Shown here piece by piece: positions 16,741 through 25,609 of a stretch of 64,000 nucleotides of DNA. Every line of letters starts with the position of its first letter. The first letter of the stretch is position 1. A model generated the notes under the pieces. That model was not told the origin of the DNA. It ran no database searches and saw nothing but the letters and a program-made list of their open reading frames with translations. The stretch is taken from assembly GCF_000504285.1 (NCBI RefSeq), contig NZ_KI632511.1, positions 4,461,372-4,525,371 on the forward strand. The letters are read 5' to 3'. The translations under genes were made by a program, and so were the position numbers. Origin of the DNA: Actinospica robiniae DSM 44927 (GTDB lineage Bacteria; Actinomycetota; Actinomycetes; Streptomycetales; Catenulisporaceae).

Positions 16741-17525
16741 AGCCCACCCCCTGAGGTCCAGTGCGAGCTGCACTCGGGCCGGGTCCCATCCCGTGGCCCG
16801 GCCGCGCTCGATCCGGAAGAATCCTGCATCACCGTGGCCCTGCCATCCCGATCCTCGATCCGCACGAGGGCGTCGGTGCCCGGGTCGCGCCTGATGTGAA
16901 GTCCTGCATCGCCTTGGTGTGATCCACCCCGATCCCAGACCTCGCTGCAGAATCCCGCACGCCGGGCCGTGCTCGATGCGGAAGGATCCTGCATCGAGCT
17001 GGTCCGGCCATCCCGGTCCTTGATCCGTGCGAACGGTCAGTGGTCCGGCCGCGCCTGCTGCTGAATCGTGCATCGCCATGGTCCGATCCGCCTCGATCCC
17101 GGACCTCGCGGCAGAAACCCGCACGCCGGCCGCGCCCGACGCGGAAAAATTCTGCATCACCCTGATCTGACCCACCCGGTGCTCACGCACTGCACAGCAT
17201 CGCGCAGCCCGGTCGCACCCCGAGGGGAAATCCTGCACCACTCCCGACACCATCTGCCCAGCCACCCCGCCCCGTCACAAACCCCGACCCTCGTACTCTT
17301 CCATGCTAGACGCCACCACCGACAAAAACCGCACATTCACCTTTTGCCGGAAAAGCAAAAATACCGGAGATTTCCGGGCACTCGGGCGCGCTCCCCGGCG
17401 TTGAAGGAGTAGAGAGAAAGAGCAGCCCAGAACGGCGATGCAGGATTCTTCCGGATCGAGCGCGGCCGGGCCACAGGCCGGGACTCGGCCCGAGCGCAGC
17501 TCGCACCACTCCCCCAGGGGGTGGG
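16741..17525. repeat. Degenerate dispersed repeats downstream of the transposase
   Basis: The unit containing GGCCGCGCTCGATCCGGAAG then ATCCTGCATC recurs at about 16798, 16972 and 17128, interleaved with a second unit (GATCCCAGACCTCGCTGCAG-like) near 16930 and 17095. The first copy, 16741-16836, returns in inverted orientation at 17431-17525. Read on the minus strand each copy begins ATGCAGGATTCTTCC-like, giving repeated short MQDSSGSS-type peptides, but there is no coherent gene. It resembles accumulated copies of a small non-autonomous element. Confidence 0.6.
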
Positions 17526-17792
17526 CTCTCTCCTCGGTCGGGCAGGCGAAGCCCGATCAGGGACCTGCCGGGAGGTCAAGCGGCGCCATGCAAAATCGAA
17601 CATGAGCACAAATCACCGCCGCTTGACCTCCCGACAGGTCCCTGATTGCCTCCGGGGACCAACCGAGGAGAGAGCACACCCCCGCAACCCCACCACCCCA
17701 AACCCCAGCCCGCCCCACCAACACCAGCGACCACGCAGCCCCGGCACTCTCTCCGAGGGAAGGGCCCGCGCCGGAGGCGAAATCTTGAAACC
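17525..17792. repeat. Right copy of the ~265-bp inverted repeat
   Basis: Reverse-complement partner of 14910-15174, including the same internal palindrome around CGGGAGGTCAAGCGGCG. It ends just before the stop codon of the last gene of the peptide operon, so it may also act as that operon's terminator. Confidence 0.8.
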
Positions 17793-17809
17793 CCAGCCCA
17801 CCCCGGGCT

Positions 17810-18535
17810 TCAGGCCTCTTCGATGCGGCCGTCGCGGAGCGTCAGCACCTCGTCGGCGAGGTCGAGCATGGCGTGGTCGTGCGTCGCGACGAGGGCCGAG
17901 ACGCCTTCGGAGCGCACCACGGTCTTCAGCAGCGCCATGATCTGGCGGGCCGAACTCCGGTCGAGCTGGCCGGTCGGCTCGTCGGCGATGAGCAGGCGCG
18001 GACGCGAGGCGAGGGCGCGGGCGATCGCCACGCGTTGCTGTTGGCCGCCGGAGAGCTCGTTCGCGCGCTGCCGTGCCTGGCCGCCTAGACCGGTGACGTC
18101 GAGGAGCAGCTGTTCGCGTTCCTCGCGCTCGCGGCGCGGCAGGCCGGCCATGCGCAGCGGGATGCCGACGTTCTCCGCCGCGGTCAGGAAGGGGAGCAGC
18201 CCGAAGGTCTGGAAGACGAACGCGACCGTGGAGCGGCGCAGCGCGCGCAGGCCGGTTTCGGACAGGCCCGCGAGGTCCGTTCCGTCGACGCGGACCGTGC
18301 CCGCCGTCGGACGGTCGAGGCCGCCGATGAGGTTGAGTAGCGTCGTCTTGCCCGAACCGGAGCGGCCACGCACGGCGGTCAGGGAGCCGGGGGCGAGGTC
18401 GAACGTCACCCCTTGCAGGGCCCTGACCTCTGTCCGCCCGGAGCCGTAGGTGCGCACCAGTTCCCGGGCCTCGACGACGGGCGGCGTGGCCGACCGCAGC
18501 TGGCCCGGATCGGCCTCGGGATACGCACGGCTCAC
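17810..18535 (-). CDS. MacB/LolD-type ABC ATPase
   Basis: A 241-residue single-domain ATPase with Walker A GRSGSGKTT, signature LSGGQQQR, Walker B LLIADEPTGQLD and switch His in VATHDH. This class powers FtsX-fold permeases, which move peptides or lipids outward or extract them from the membrane. The GTG start overlaps the stop of the preceding ATPase gene (GTGA). It is the last gene of the peptide operon and is likely to serve one of the two large permeases. Confidence 0.92.
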   Translation of the reverse strand: MSRAYPEADPGQLRSATPPVVEARELVRTYGSGRTEVRALQGVTFDLAPGSLTAVRGRSGSGKTTLLNLIGGLDRPTAGTVRVDGTDLAGLSETGLRALRRSTVAFVFQTFGLLPFLTAAENVGIPLRMAGLPRREREEREQLLLDVTGLGGQARQRANELSGGQQQRVAIARALASRPRLLIADEPTGQLDRSSARQIMALLKTVVRSEGVSALVATHDHAMLDLADEVLTLRDGRIEEA

Positions 18536-19539
18536 CGGTCCTCCTCGGGGTTCTCGTCAAGGTTCTGATCTATTGCGCCGTCCGCCTGTCCGGGCCGTAC
18601 GGCGATGTAGTCCGGCTCCTCCTCAAGCCGCACGCGATCGCGCAGCTCCAGCCGGCTGACCATCCGTTCCGGCAGCTGAAGCCGCCCGGCGCGGTCCAGC
18701 ACGGCGTATTCGACCGTCGAGGGACGCACCGGATCCTCGGCGTCCGGCGCACTCAGCGTCCGCAGCGTCTCGGTGCTGATCCTCCCGTCGCGGATGGCGA
18801 CGGTGCGCGGCACCTGCTCGCACACGCTCTCGTCGTGGGTGACGATCAGGATCGTCGTGCCGAGTTCGCTGTTGACCGCGCGGAGCGCCGCGAAGACCTC
18901 GGCCGCGGTCGCCGAGTCCAACTCGCCGGTCGGCTCGTCGGCCAGCAGCAGCTTCGGGTTGTTCGCGCACGCGGTCGCGATCGCGGTCCGCTGCTGCTCC
19001 CCGCCGGACAGCTGCTGCGGTGTGCGGTCCCGGCAATAGGCGATGCCGGTCGCCTCGAGCAGTTCGAGCGCACGAACCCGGCGGGCCGCGCGGCCGAGAC
19101 CGGCGAACTTCATGGGCAGTGCCACATTCTGCGCCGCCGTCAGGTACGGCACCAGGTTGCGCGAGGTCTTCTGCCAGACGAAGCCGACGGTGCGCCGGTG
19201 GTAGTCCAGCCAGTCGGCGGCCGAGAAAGCGGCGAGATCGCGCCCGGCCACCTCGACCGTGCCGGCCGTGGCCTGATCCAGGCCGCCGAGGATGCGCAGC
19301 AACGTCGACTTGCCGCTGCCCGAGACGCCGACCACCGCGGTCAGCTCGCCTTCCGCCACGGTCAAGTCGAGGCCCTGCAGGGCTTGGACTTCCACGCCGT
19401 CGGCCATATATATACGCACGACGCGGTCGCAGTGGACCAGCGTGCCGGGTGCACGTGCCTCGGCCACCTCCCTCGGCGCGCGCGCCTGCGCGCCGAGCTG
19501 CTCGAGGCTTTCGCCTACCAGGATCTCCGACTCGGTCAT
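18532..19539 (-). CDS. MacB/LolD-type ABC ATPase with C-terminal extension
   Basis: About 335 residues. The ATPase core (Walker A GVSGSGKST, signature LSGGEQQRT, Walker B LLLADEPTGELD, His in VTHDE) is followed by a ~70-residue tail. The tail has a strand-rich, AbrB/SpoVT-like look (LDRAGRLQLPERMVSRLELR). The ATG at 19539 is chosen because GGGAGGA precedes it at good spacing. The same frame runs further upstream only as a shadow of the permease gene, whose stop is 20 bases away. It is a partner of the two large permeases. Confidence 0.88.
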   Translation of the reverse strand: MTESEILVGESLEQLGAQARAPREVAEARAPGTLVHCDRVVRIYMADGVEVQALQGLDLTVAEGELTAVVGVSGSGKSTLLRILGGLDQATAGTVEVAGRDLAAFSAADWLDYHRRTVGFVWQKTSRNLVPYLTAAQNVALPMKFAGLGRAARRVRALELLEATGIAYCRDRTPQQLSGGEQQRTAIATACANNPKLLLADEPTGELDSATAAEVFAALRAVNSELGTTILIVTHDESVCEQVPRTVAIRDGRISTETLRTLSAPDAEDPVRPSTVEYAVLDRAGRLQLPERMVSRLELRDRVRLEEEPDYIAVRPGQADGAIDQNLDENPEEDR

Positions 19540-19559
19540 CCGCTCGATTCCTCCCATCG

Positions 19560-22391
19560 TCACTGCTCCCCCACCCGCAAGGCCGCGGTCACGCCCCGGC
19601 GCCGCGCCGCCATCGCGTCGACGCTGTGGGCCAGCAGCGCTGTCACGGCGATCGCGCCGGCGGCCACGACGAGCGCGCCGGGGGCGGCCCGCAGCGCCAC
19701 GGGCTGGTTCGAGCCGGTGAAGACCGAGAGATCGATGGACGAGCCGACGATCAGGCTGGTCAACACCGTGCACGCGACGCCGCCCACGATCGCCGCGACC
19801 AGTCCCGGCAGCGCCTCGAGCCATACCAGCATCAGTCCCTGGCGTTCCGTCAGTCCCAAGGTGGCCAGGTGGGCGAGCGTGGTCTCTCTCGCCCGGGCCG
19901 TGAGCGCCGCGCCGGCGAGCACGCCGACGAGCGCCAAGGCGAGCGCGGCGAACAGCGCGGCCTCGGCCAGTTCTTTCGTGCCGGACTGGAACGGGGACGC
20001 CGCCAGCGTGGCCAGCGCCGCGCTGCGCAGAACCACCGACGAGCCCGGGGCGCGGGCGCGCACGGTCTCGGCGAGCTTCGTCTGGTCGACCGGCCCGTCG
20101 ATCAGGATCGTGTTCACGGGGACGAGCGCGAGCGCAGCGGCCGGCACCACGTTTTCGGGCACGATCACGAAGTCCGCGGTTCCCGGCAACGCCGCGGTGC
20201 TCGTTCCGGCCGCGCCGACCGTCACCGGGATGCTCTTTCCGTACATCGCCAGGGTGGGCGTGCCGGCTAGCCCCGTCGCGACGGGAGCGGAGGCGAGGAC
20301 CGTGCCGCTCCGGCCGGCCGCGGCGCTTGGTATGTCGGGCATCTGCGTGACCGGCGTCGTCGCCGTCAGGTCACGGTAGCGGGCCGGATCGACGATGAGC
20401 AGCACGGTGTCCTGCGGGGCGGCCCACTGGTCGGACGCGAGCGTGAACGCACCGGTGTACAAGACGCGCGCGGCCACGGCGCGTGACGTGCCGTCGACGT
20501 GTTCGAGGGCGTCGACCGCCGCGTTCGAAAATCCGTTGTCCGGCGCGGTGATCCGCACGTCGGCACCGGTCTGCGCCCAGGACGCCGAGTTCTCCGCCGC
20601 CGTGATGGTCGCGCGGGACATCGACGCGAGGGCGACCACCGCGAGGGCGAGAACGAGGATGAACGACGGCGCCAGCGCGGCCGGGATCCCGCGCGCAGCG
20701 CGCGCGGCCGCCACGAACGACACCGTGCCGCCCCTCGCCGTCGCGACCCGGCTCACCGCGCGCATCGCCACGGGCGTCAGGAACCGGATGGCGGCGGCGA
20801 GGACCACCGCCAGCAGGAACGGCGCGACGATCGCGAGCGGCCCGGCTGCGGTGTCGCCATAGGCGCGCAGTGTCGCGAGTCCGCCGACGCAGAGCAGGAC
20901 CAGCGTGCTGTAACCGACCACTCGGGCCGCCGGGCGGTGCACGCCGCGCGCGGCCCGGAACCGGGATCGGCGCACCGGTTCGCCGCTGCGCACGCCGGCG
21001 CCGCGGCGCCCCCGCCGGTACACCAGCAAGGCGCCGTCCCCGGCCACGGCCAGGGCCGGGCCCGCCAACGCGAGAGCCGACGCGATCGCCGGCAGCCACC
21101 ACGAGGACGCGGGGCTCGGCGCTCCCGGCACGACGACGACGCCGAGGACGAATCCGAGCACGCACGGCGCTAGTCCCACCATCGCGACCCGTGCCGCCAG
21201 GCCGACCAGTTGGCGGCTCGAGGCGCCGCGGACGCGCAGGAGTCGGAACTCCTCGGTGCGCCGTGCGGTGAAAAGCCACACGCACAGCAGCAGCACGACG
21301 AGCCCGAGGGCGCTGAGCGAGCCGAGCACGAGATCGAGCAGGCTCTGCACGGTCTGGCGCTGCTGGACGAACTCCTGCAGCAGCGGGAGCGGCCCGGCGG
21401 ACAGGGAGAGCCCGACCGTCGGAGCCTGCGCGCCGCCGGCTTCGGGCAGCGGCAGCGGCAGCGCCTGCGCCGTGCTCACCGCGGCGGTGAGCCCCGCGAT
21501 CAGCCTCGGTGACTCGTCGGCCGTCACGGACCGCAGGTCGAGACCGATGCCGTAGTACAACGACGGGTTCTGATGCATCATGGCCGTCGCCAGGTCGACG
21601 GCCTCGTCCGGACCGACGAACACCTCCGCCTCCCAGTAAGCCGGGCCGCTGAGCGAGATCACCCGGTTGGCAGTGGCGGCCAGCGGATCCTGGGTCCAGT
21701 ACGGCGAGCCGGGGTCGCTGGGCCGCACGATCGCCGTGACCGTCAGTTCGAGCGCCGGGGTGGAGTCGGTGCCGTTGGCCGGAACCGCGATCTTGTCGTG
21801 CACTGAGAGATGCAGGCGCTCGGCCGTCGCGGCGGTCACCGCGACATCGAAGCCGATCGGCGCGGAAGACGTGTCCGTCCCGAACTGATCGGAATCGGGG
21901 AGTGTCCCTTCGACCGCCGAGACGATCTGTGACAGGTTACTGCGATATACGGGTGCGATGCGCAGCGGCGCCTGCACCGGGACGGGAGCGCCGTCGTCGA
22001 CGTAGGCCGGCTCCTCGCCGCTGACCAGCTCCGTCCACGAAGCGTTCCGGTCCGCCGAGACCGGAAGGCCGAGGGCGGAGATGCGTGCGGCGAGCGCGGA
22101 CTGCGGCAGCGCCAGGTCGTCGGGCGTCGGCGTCATGTCGGCCGACGCCGACGCGAGGGCTGCGAGCAGGTTGCCGTAGTCGCCTCGAGCGAGCAGCGTC
22201 TTCGCCGCCGCGCCGCCCTGATCGACCCGGGCACGCAGAGCAGAGTTCTGCGTCGCCGAGCGTTCGAGCGGGATCGCGGTCGCGGCGAATGACGCGGCGG
22301 TGCCGAGCAGGATCAGCACCAGGGCCGACCCGGTCGCGGTTCCCGCGATCTGCGCGCTGCGCCTGCGCAGCCACAGTGGCAGTGCGCTCAT
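19560..22391 (-). CDS. FtsX-like ABC permease (943 residues)
   Basis: A large single-chain permease. One N-terminal helix (TGSALVLILLGTAASF) is followed by a ~300-residue extracytoplasmic domain, a block of helices around residues 350-600 with a second external domain, and three C-terminal helices ending in a short cytoplasmic tail. This is the duplicated MacB/FtsX architecture. Its start overlaps the stop of the next permease (ATGA). In antimicrobial-peptide loci such permeases with LolD-type ATPases commonly give self-protection or help release the product; that role is inferred here. Confidence 0.85.
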   Translation of the reverse strand: MSALPLWLRRRSAQIAGTATGSALVLILLGTAASFAATAIPLERSATQNSALRARVDQGGAAAKTLLARGDYGNLLAALASASADMTPTPDDLALPQSALAARISALGLPVSADRNASWTELVSGEEPAYVDDGAPVPVQAPLRIAPVYRSNLSQIVSAVEGTLPDSDQFGTDTSSAPIGFDVAVTAATAERLHLSVHDKIAVPANGTDSTPALELTVTAIVRPSDPGSPYWTQDPLAATANRVISLSGPAYWEAEVFVGPDEAVDLATAMMHQNPSLYYGIGLDLRSVTADESPRLIAGLTAAVSTAQALPLPLPEAGGAQAPTVGLSLSAGPLPLLQEFVQQRQTVQSLLDLVLGSLSALGLVVLLLCVWLFTARRTEEFRLLRVRGASSRQLVGLAARVAMVGLAPCVLGFVLGVVVVPGAPSPASSWWLPAIASALALAGPALAVAGDGALLVYRRGRRGAGVRSGEPVRRSRFRAARGVHRPAARVVGYSTLVLLCVGGLATLRAYGDTAAGPLAIVAPFLLAVVLAAAIRFLTPVAMRAVSRVATARGGTVSFVAAARAARGIPAALAPSFILVLALAVVALASMSRATITAAENSASWAQTGADVRITAPDNGFSNAAVDALEHVDGTSRAVAARVLYTGAFTLASDQWAAPQDTVLLIVDPARYRDLTATTPVTQMPDIPSAAAGRSGTVLASAPVATGLAGTPTLAMYGKSIPVTVGAAGTSTAALPGTADFVIVPENVVPAAALALVPVNTILIDGPVDQTKLAETVRARAPGSSVVLRSAALATLAASPFQSGTKELAEAALFAALALALVGVLAGAALTARARETTLAHLATLGLTERQGLMLVWLEALPGLVAAIVGGVACTVLTSLIVGSSIDLSVFTGSNQPVALRAAPGALVVAAGAIAVTALLAHSVDAMAARRRGVTAALRVGEQ

Positions 22392-25300
22392 GATTCCTCG
22401 GCTTCCCGGGTAGCCCCGACGATGTCGGGCCGACGCAGTGCGGCGAGGCCCGCGGCCACCGCCGGGATCACGACGACCACGCCGAGCAACGCCGCCACCT
22501 GGCCCGGCGGAACCACGTCGGCGACCGCCGGGGTCGGCCGGGCGCCGGCGTCCGTCAGGATCAGGAACGGCGTCAGGACGCGTGCGACCAACCAGCCGCC
22601 GACGACGCCCGCGAGCGCGGCCACCAGCCCGGTGGTGAGACGTTCCGCGGTCTGGACGGCGACGCCCCGTCGGACCGGGAGCCCGAGGGCGGCCAGTACG
22701 GCCCGCTGGCGTCGCCGCTCGCGATGTTCGGCGGCGACCGCGCCGAGCAGCCCCACCGCGGCCAGGACCGCGGCGCCGGCGGCGAGCGCCAGGTAGGCCC
22801 GGCGCACGGCTTGCGCGTCCGGGTCGGCGGACATGCTCGCGCGCACGCTGTCGAGGGTGACGACCGACGCGCCGGCGGGCAGCGCGGCGGGCGCGGCATC
22901 GTCGGCGGTGTCGAGCCAGATGCTCTTGAGCGGGAGCGGCGGCTGACCGAGCTCCACCAGCCGTGCCTGCAACGCGGAGACGTCGACGATGAGGGCGCCG
23001 CCCGGCGCTGAGGCGTCGACCGTCGGGAAGTCCGCCACCCGCCCGACGATGCGCACGGGTATCGAGACACCGTCGGGCGAGATCTCCGACTGGGAGCCGA
23101 TGCCGAGCCGGGTGGAACTCAGGAACGCCGCCGTGGCCAGCGCGGGAAGCGGGGCCTGCGCCGAAGGGGCGAAGGCCATCGACGCCTTCGCGGGCACGTT
23201 CACCTCCGTGGTCACCAACCCCACGGTGGAAAAGGACGTTGCCTGGCCGTATCCCGTTTCGAAGGAGAAGGCCCAGCTGTCCCCGACGCGGGTGGGCGCG
23301 GCGCCGGCGGCGGGAACCGCCACGGCCGGTCCGGCACCCTCCAGGTGCACTTGAACGCCGTCGGCGAGAGCCGCGGATTCGCCCGTCCCGGCCCAGGAGC
23401 CGAGATCCGCGACGGTGCCGCTCGGCAGGCCCAGCGTCAGCACTCCTTCATCATTCGCCGCCGCAGGGGCCTGATAGTCGATGCGCACGGCCGTCAGGTG
23501 CAGGGGATACACGACCGCGCGCGAGACGGGGAAGTCCAGCGTGTGCGACATGCCGTCCGCGGGCAGGGCTTGCGGCGCCAGGCTCAGGACCCGGCCCCAC
23601 GCGTCCTGGGCGACGAGGGTGAGGGTGGCCGCGGAGACCGTCGCGCGCAGCGACGCCGACACGGTCAGCTGCTCCGCCCGGCCGGGTAGCGCGGCAGTCT
23701 GCGCCTCGTTCGTGCGCAAGGGGCTGAAGAGCGAATCCGGGGTCGCCGCGGTGTACACATCCGGGCTGAGCAGCACCGTCGAGGGGGCGGTGGCGGCGTC
23801 GAGGCCGAGCACGGTGCTGCCCCCCGCACCACCGGCGGCCACGACCGGGGTCGCCGACCGAACCTGGTGGTCCGCCTCGACGGCGGTCACGGCCGCGTCC
23901 TCGGCCGTCGAGGCGGGCAGGTCGATCCGGACCTGGGCCCCCGCCGCATACGTGCTCTGATCGGCGAGCGACCGGCCCAGCGACGCGTGCTCGATCATCG
24001 CGAAGGTGCCGGAGCCGAGCGCGAGCACGGCCAACGCGGTCACCGCTGCCTGGCTCCCGGCCCGCCGGGCGATCTGCCAGAGCGTCAGCGCGGCGCCCAG
24101 GCGTCGGCCGCGCGCCACCACCCGCTCGCCGATCCGGCCGAGCAGCGCGAGCAGCCGCAGCGCGAGTGCCGAGATCGCGAGCAGGCACAAGGCCGGTGTG
24201 AGCACCGTCAACAGGTTGAGCGGGGACGCTCCGGACGCGTCGCGCAGCTCCCAGCAGGCAGCCCCGGCGAGCGCCAGGAGGGCGATATCGACGCCCGCTC
24301 TGGTGAATCCGGGCACCCGCGAGGGCCGCGCCGCGGTCTCGTCGCCGGCGTTGGCGCGCAACCGCGACAGCGAACCGACCAGCAGCACGAGCACGCAGAG
24401 CGCGCCGGCGCCGGCTGCTGCCTCCCATGGTCCGAGCCGGGTGAACGTACTGGAACGCAGCAGGCTCGCCGGCTTGTCATGATCGACGAGCGCGGCGAAG
24501 CCGATGCCGAGCGGTGCGCCCACGATGACCGCGAGCACCCCGATGGACACCGCCTCGACCAGGTCCGCGCGCAGCGCCTGCGGGCGGGCCCGGCCACGCA
24601 GCCCGAGTATCGAGGCCTCGCCCGCGCGTTGCCCGCCCAGTGGACGAGCGCCGAGCACCAGCGCCACGAAGGCCAGTGCCGCGATGGCGATGCCGACGCA
24701 TTCGAGCGCTGACGCGGCCACCCGCTGAGCGGTGTCGAGTTGCTCGAGCACGGCCGGGAAACCGTCGGCGATCTGCGGGCGGTCGAAAGCCGGCGACTGC
24801 AGCACGCGCGCGGCGAGCACCTCGGCGGCTCGCTCCTCGGCCTGCGCATCGCCCGCGGCCAGGGCGGCGGGCGCGATCTGGACGATCCAGTCGCTCCGGT
24901 TCGCGGTGAGCGGGCCGCCTCCGAACACGCCGGCGGATACGTCGAAGGGTCCGTATGCACTGAACGGACCGACCCGCGCCAGCCCCGACGCGCCCGCGCC
25001 GGTCAGCTGCCAGAACGGATCGGACGCCTCTCGCGGCCGGTAGAGCCCAGTAATCAGAAGCCTGATCTGGCTGGCCGGCGCGGTCTCCCGCAGAGTCAGC
25101 ACACTATTCACATGGAGCCCGAGGGCGCTCGCGGTGTTCTCCGGCACGGCGGCCGGTATGGCCTTCGAGCCCTGATCCTCGACTGCTGATTCGGGCCAGC
25201 GGCCCGAAGTCAGCGTCGCATGGGCGGCGATGCCGGCGAGCGACGCGACGACGGCCTGCCGGGGGCTGGCCGAGGTGGAATCCGGCAGGGCCAGCGTGTC

Positions 25301-25609
25301 GAGCGAGACCGCGCCGGTGACCGAACCGGCCACCGGCAGCCCGGCAGCCTGCGCCCGCAACTGCGCCGCCTGCGTGGCGAGATCGGCCGACGAGGTCTGA
25401 TCGCCGCGGATGAGCACCACCGGCTGCGCGGCCGTCAGCTGCTGCTGCGCGGCGCTGCGCAACATCCTCGCGTCATAGGCGGCGAGCGCGCCGAAACTCG
25501 CGGCCGCGGTGACGCAGATCAACACGAGTGTGGCCACGACGCCGCTGGACGCCGTCATCCGCAGCAGCACGAACGGAACCCGGGCGCGCCACGAGCCGGC
25601 CGGCCTCAT
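22388..25609 (-). CDS. FtsX-like ABC permease (1073 residues)
   Basis: The second large permease begins with a transmembrane helix (VVATLVLICVTAAASFGALAA), has a large external domain, a central group of helices (around ALECVGIAIAALAFVALVLG), another long external part and a C-terminal FtsX helix bundle. The ATG at 25609 overlaps the TGA of the ABC exporter (ATGA), fixing the start; a longer open frame to 26281 is a shadow. Together with the 943-residue permease it may form one heteromeric transporter driven by the two downstream ATPases. Confidence 0.85.
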   Translation of the reverse strand: MRPAGSWRARVPFVLLRMTASSGVVATLVLICVTAAASFGALAAYDARMLRSAAQQQLTAAQPVVLIRGDQTSSADLATQAAQLRAQAAGLPVAGSVTGAVSLDTLALPDSTSASPRQAVVASLAGIAAHATLTSGRWPESAVEDQGSKAIPAAVPENTASALGLHVNSVLTLRETAPASQIRLLITGLYRPREASDPFWQLTGAGASGLARVGPFSAYGPFDVSAGVFGGGPLTANRSDWIVQIAPAALAAGDAQAEERAAEVLAARVLQSPAFDRPQIADGFPAVLEQLDTAQRVAASALECVGIAIAALAFVALVLGARPLGGQRAGEASILGLRGRARPQALRADLVEAVSIGVLAVIVGAPLGIGFAALVDHDKPASLLRSSTFTRLGPWEAAAGAGALCVLVLLVGSLSRLRANAGDETAARPSRVPGFTRAGVDIALLALAGAACWELRDASGASPLNLLTVLTPALCLLAISALALRLLALLGRIGERVVARGRRLGAALTLWQIARRAGSQAAVTALAVLALGSGTFAMIEHASLGRSLADQSTYAAGAQVRIDLPASTAEDAAVTAVEADHQVRSATPVVAAGGAGGSTVLGLDAATAPSTVLLSPDVYTAATPDSLFSPLRTNEAQTAALPGRAEQLTVSASLRATVSAATLTLVAQDAWGRVLSLAPQALPADGMSHTLDFPVSRAVVYPLHLTAVRIDYQAPAAANDEGVLTLGLPSGTVADLGSWAGTGESAALADGVQVHLEGAGPAVAVPAAGAAPTRVGDSWAFSFETGYGQATSFSTVGLVTTEVNVPAKASMAFAPSAQAPLPALATAAFLSSTRLGIGSQSEISPDGVSIPVRIVGRVADFPTVDASAPGGALIVDVSALQARLVELGQPPLPLKSIWLDTADDAAPAALPAGASVVTLDSVRASMSADPDAQAVRRAYLALAAGAAVLAAVGLLGAVAAEHRERRRQRAVLAALGLPVRRGVAVQTAERLTTGLVAALAGVVGGWLVARVLTPFLILTDAGARPTPAVADVVPPGQVAALLGVVVVIPAVAAGLAALRRPDIVGATREAEES

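Noticed and set aside
15504-16754. 416-codon frame overlapping the transposase on the same strand
   Set aside because: Arg/Pro/His-rich +1 reading of the IS110 gene without family motifs.
16741-17525. CRISPR array
   Set aside because: Repeats are degenerate, of unequal length and spacing, partly inverted, and no cas genes are present.
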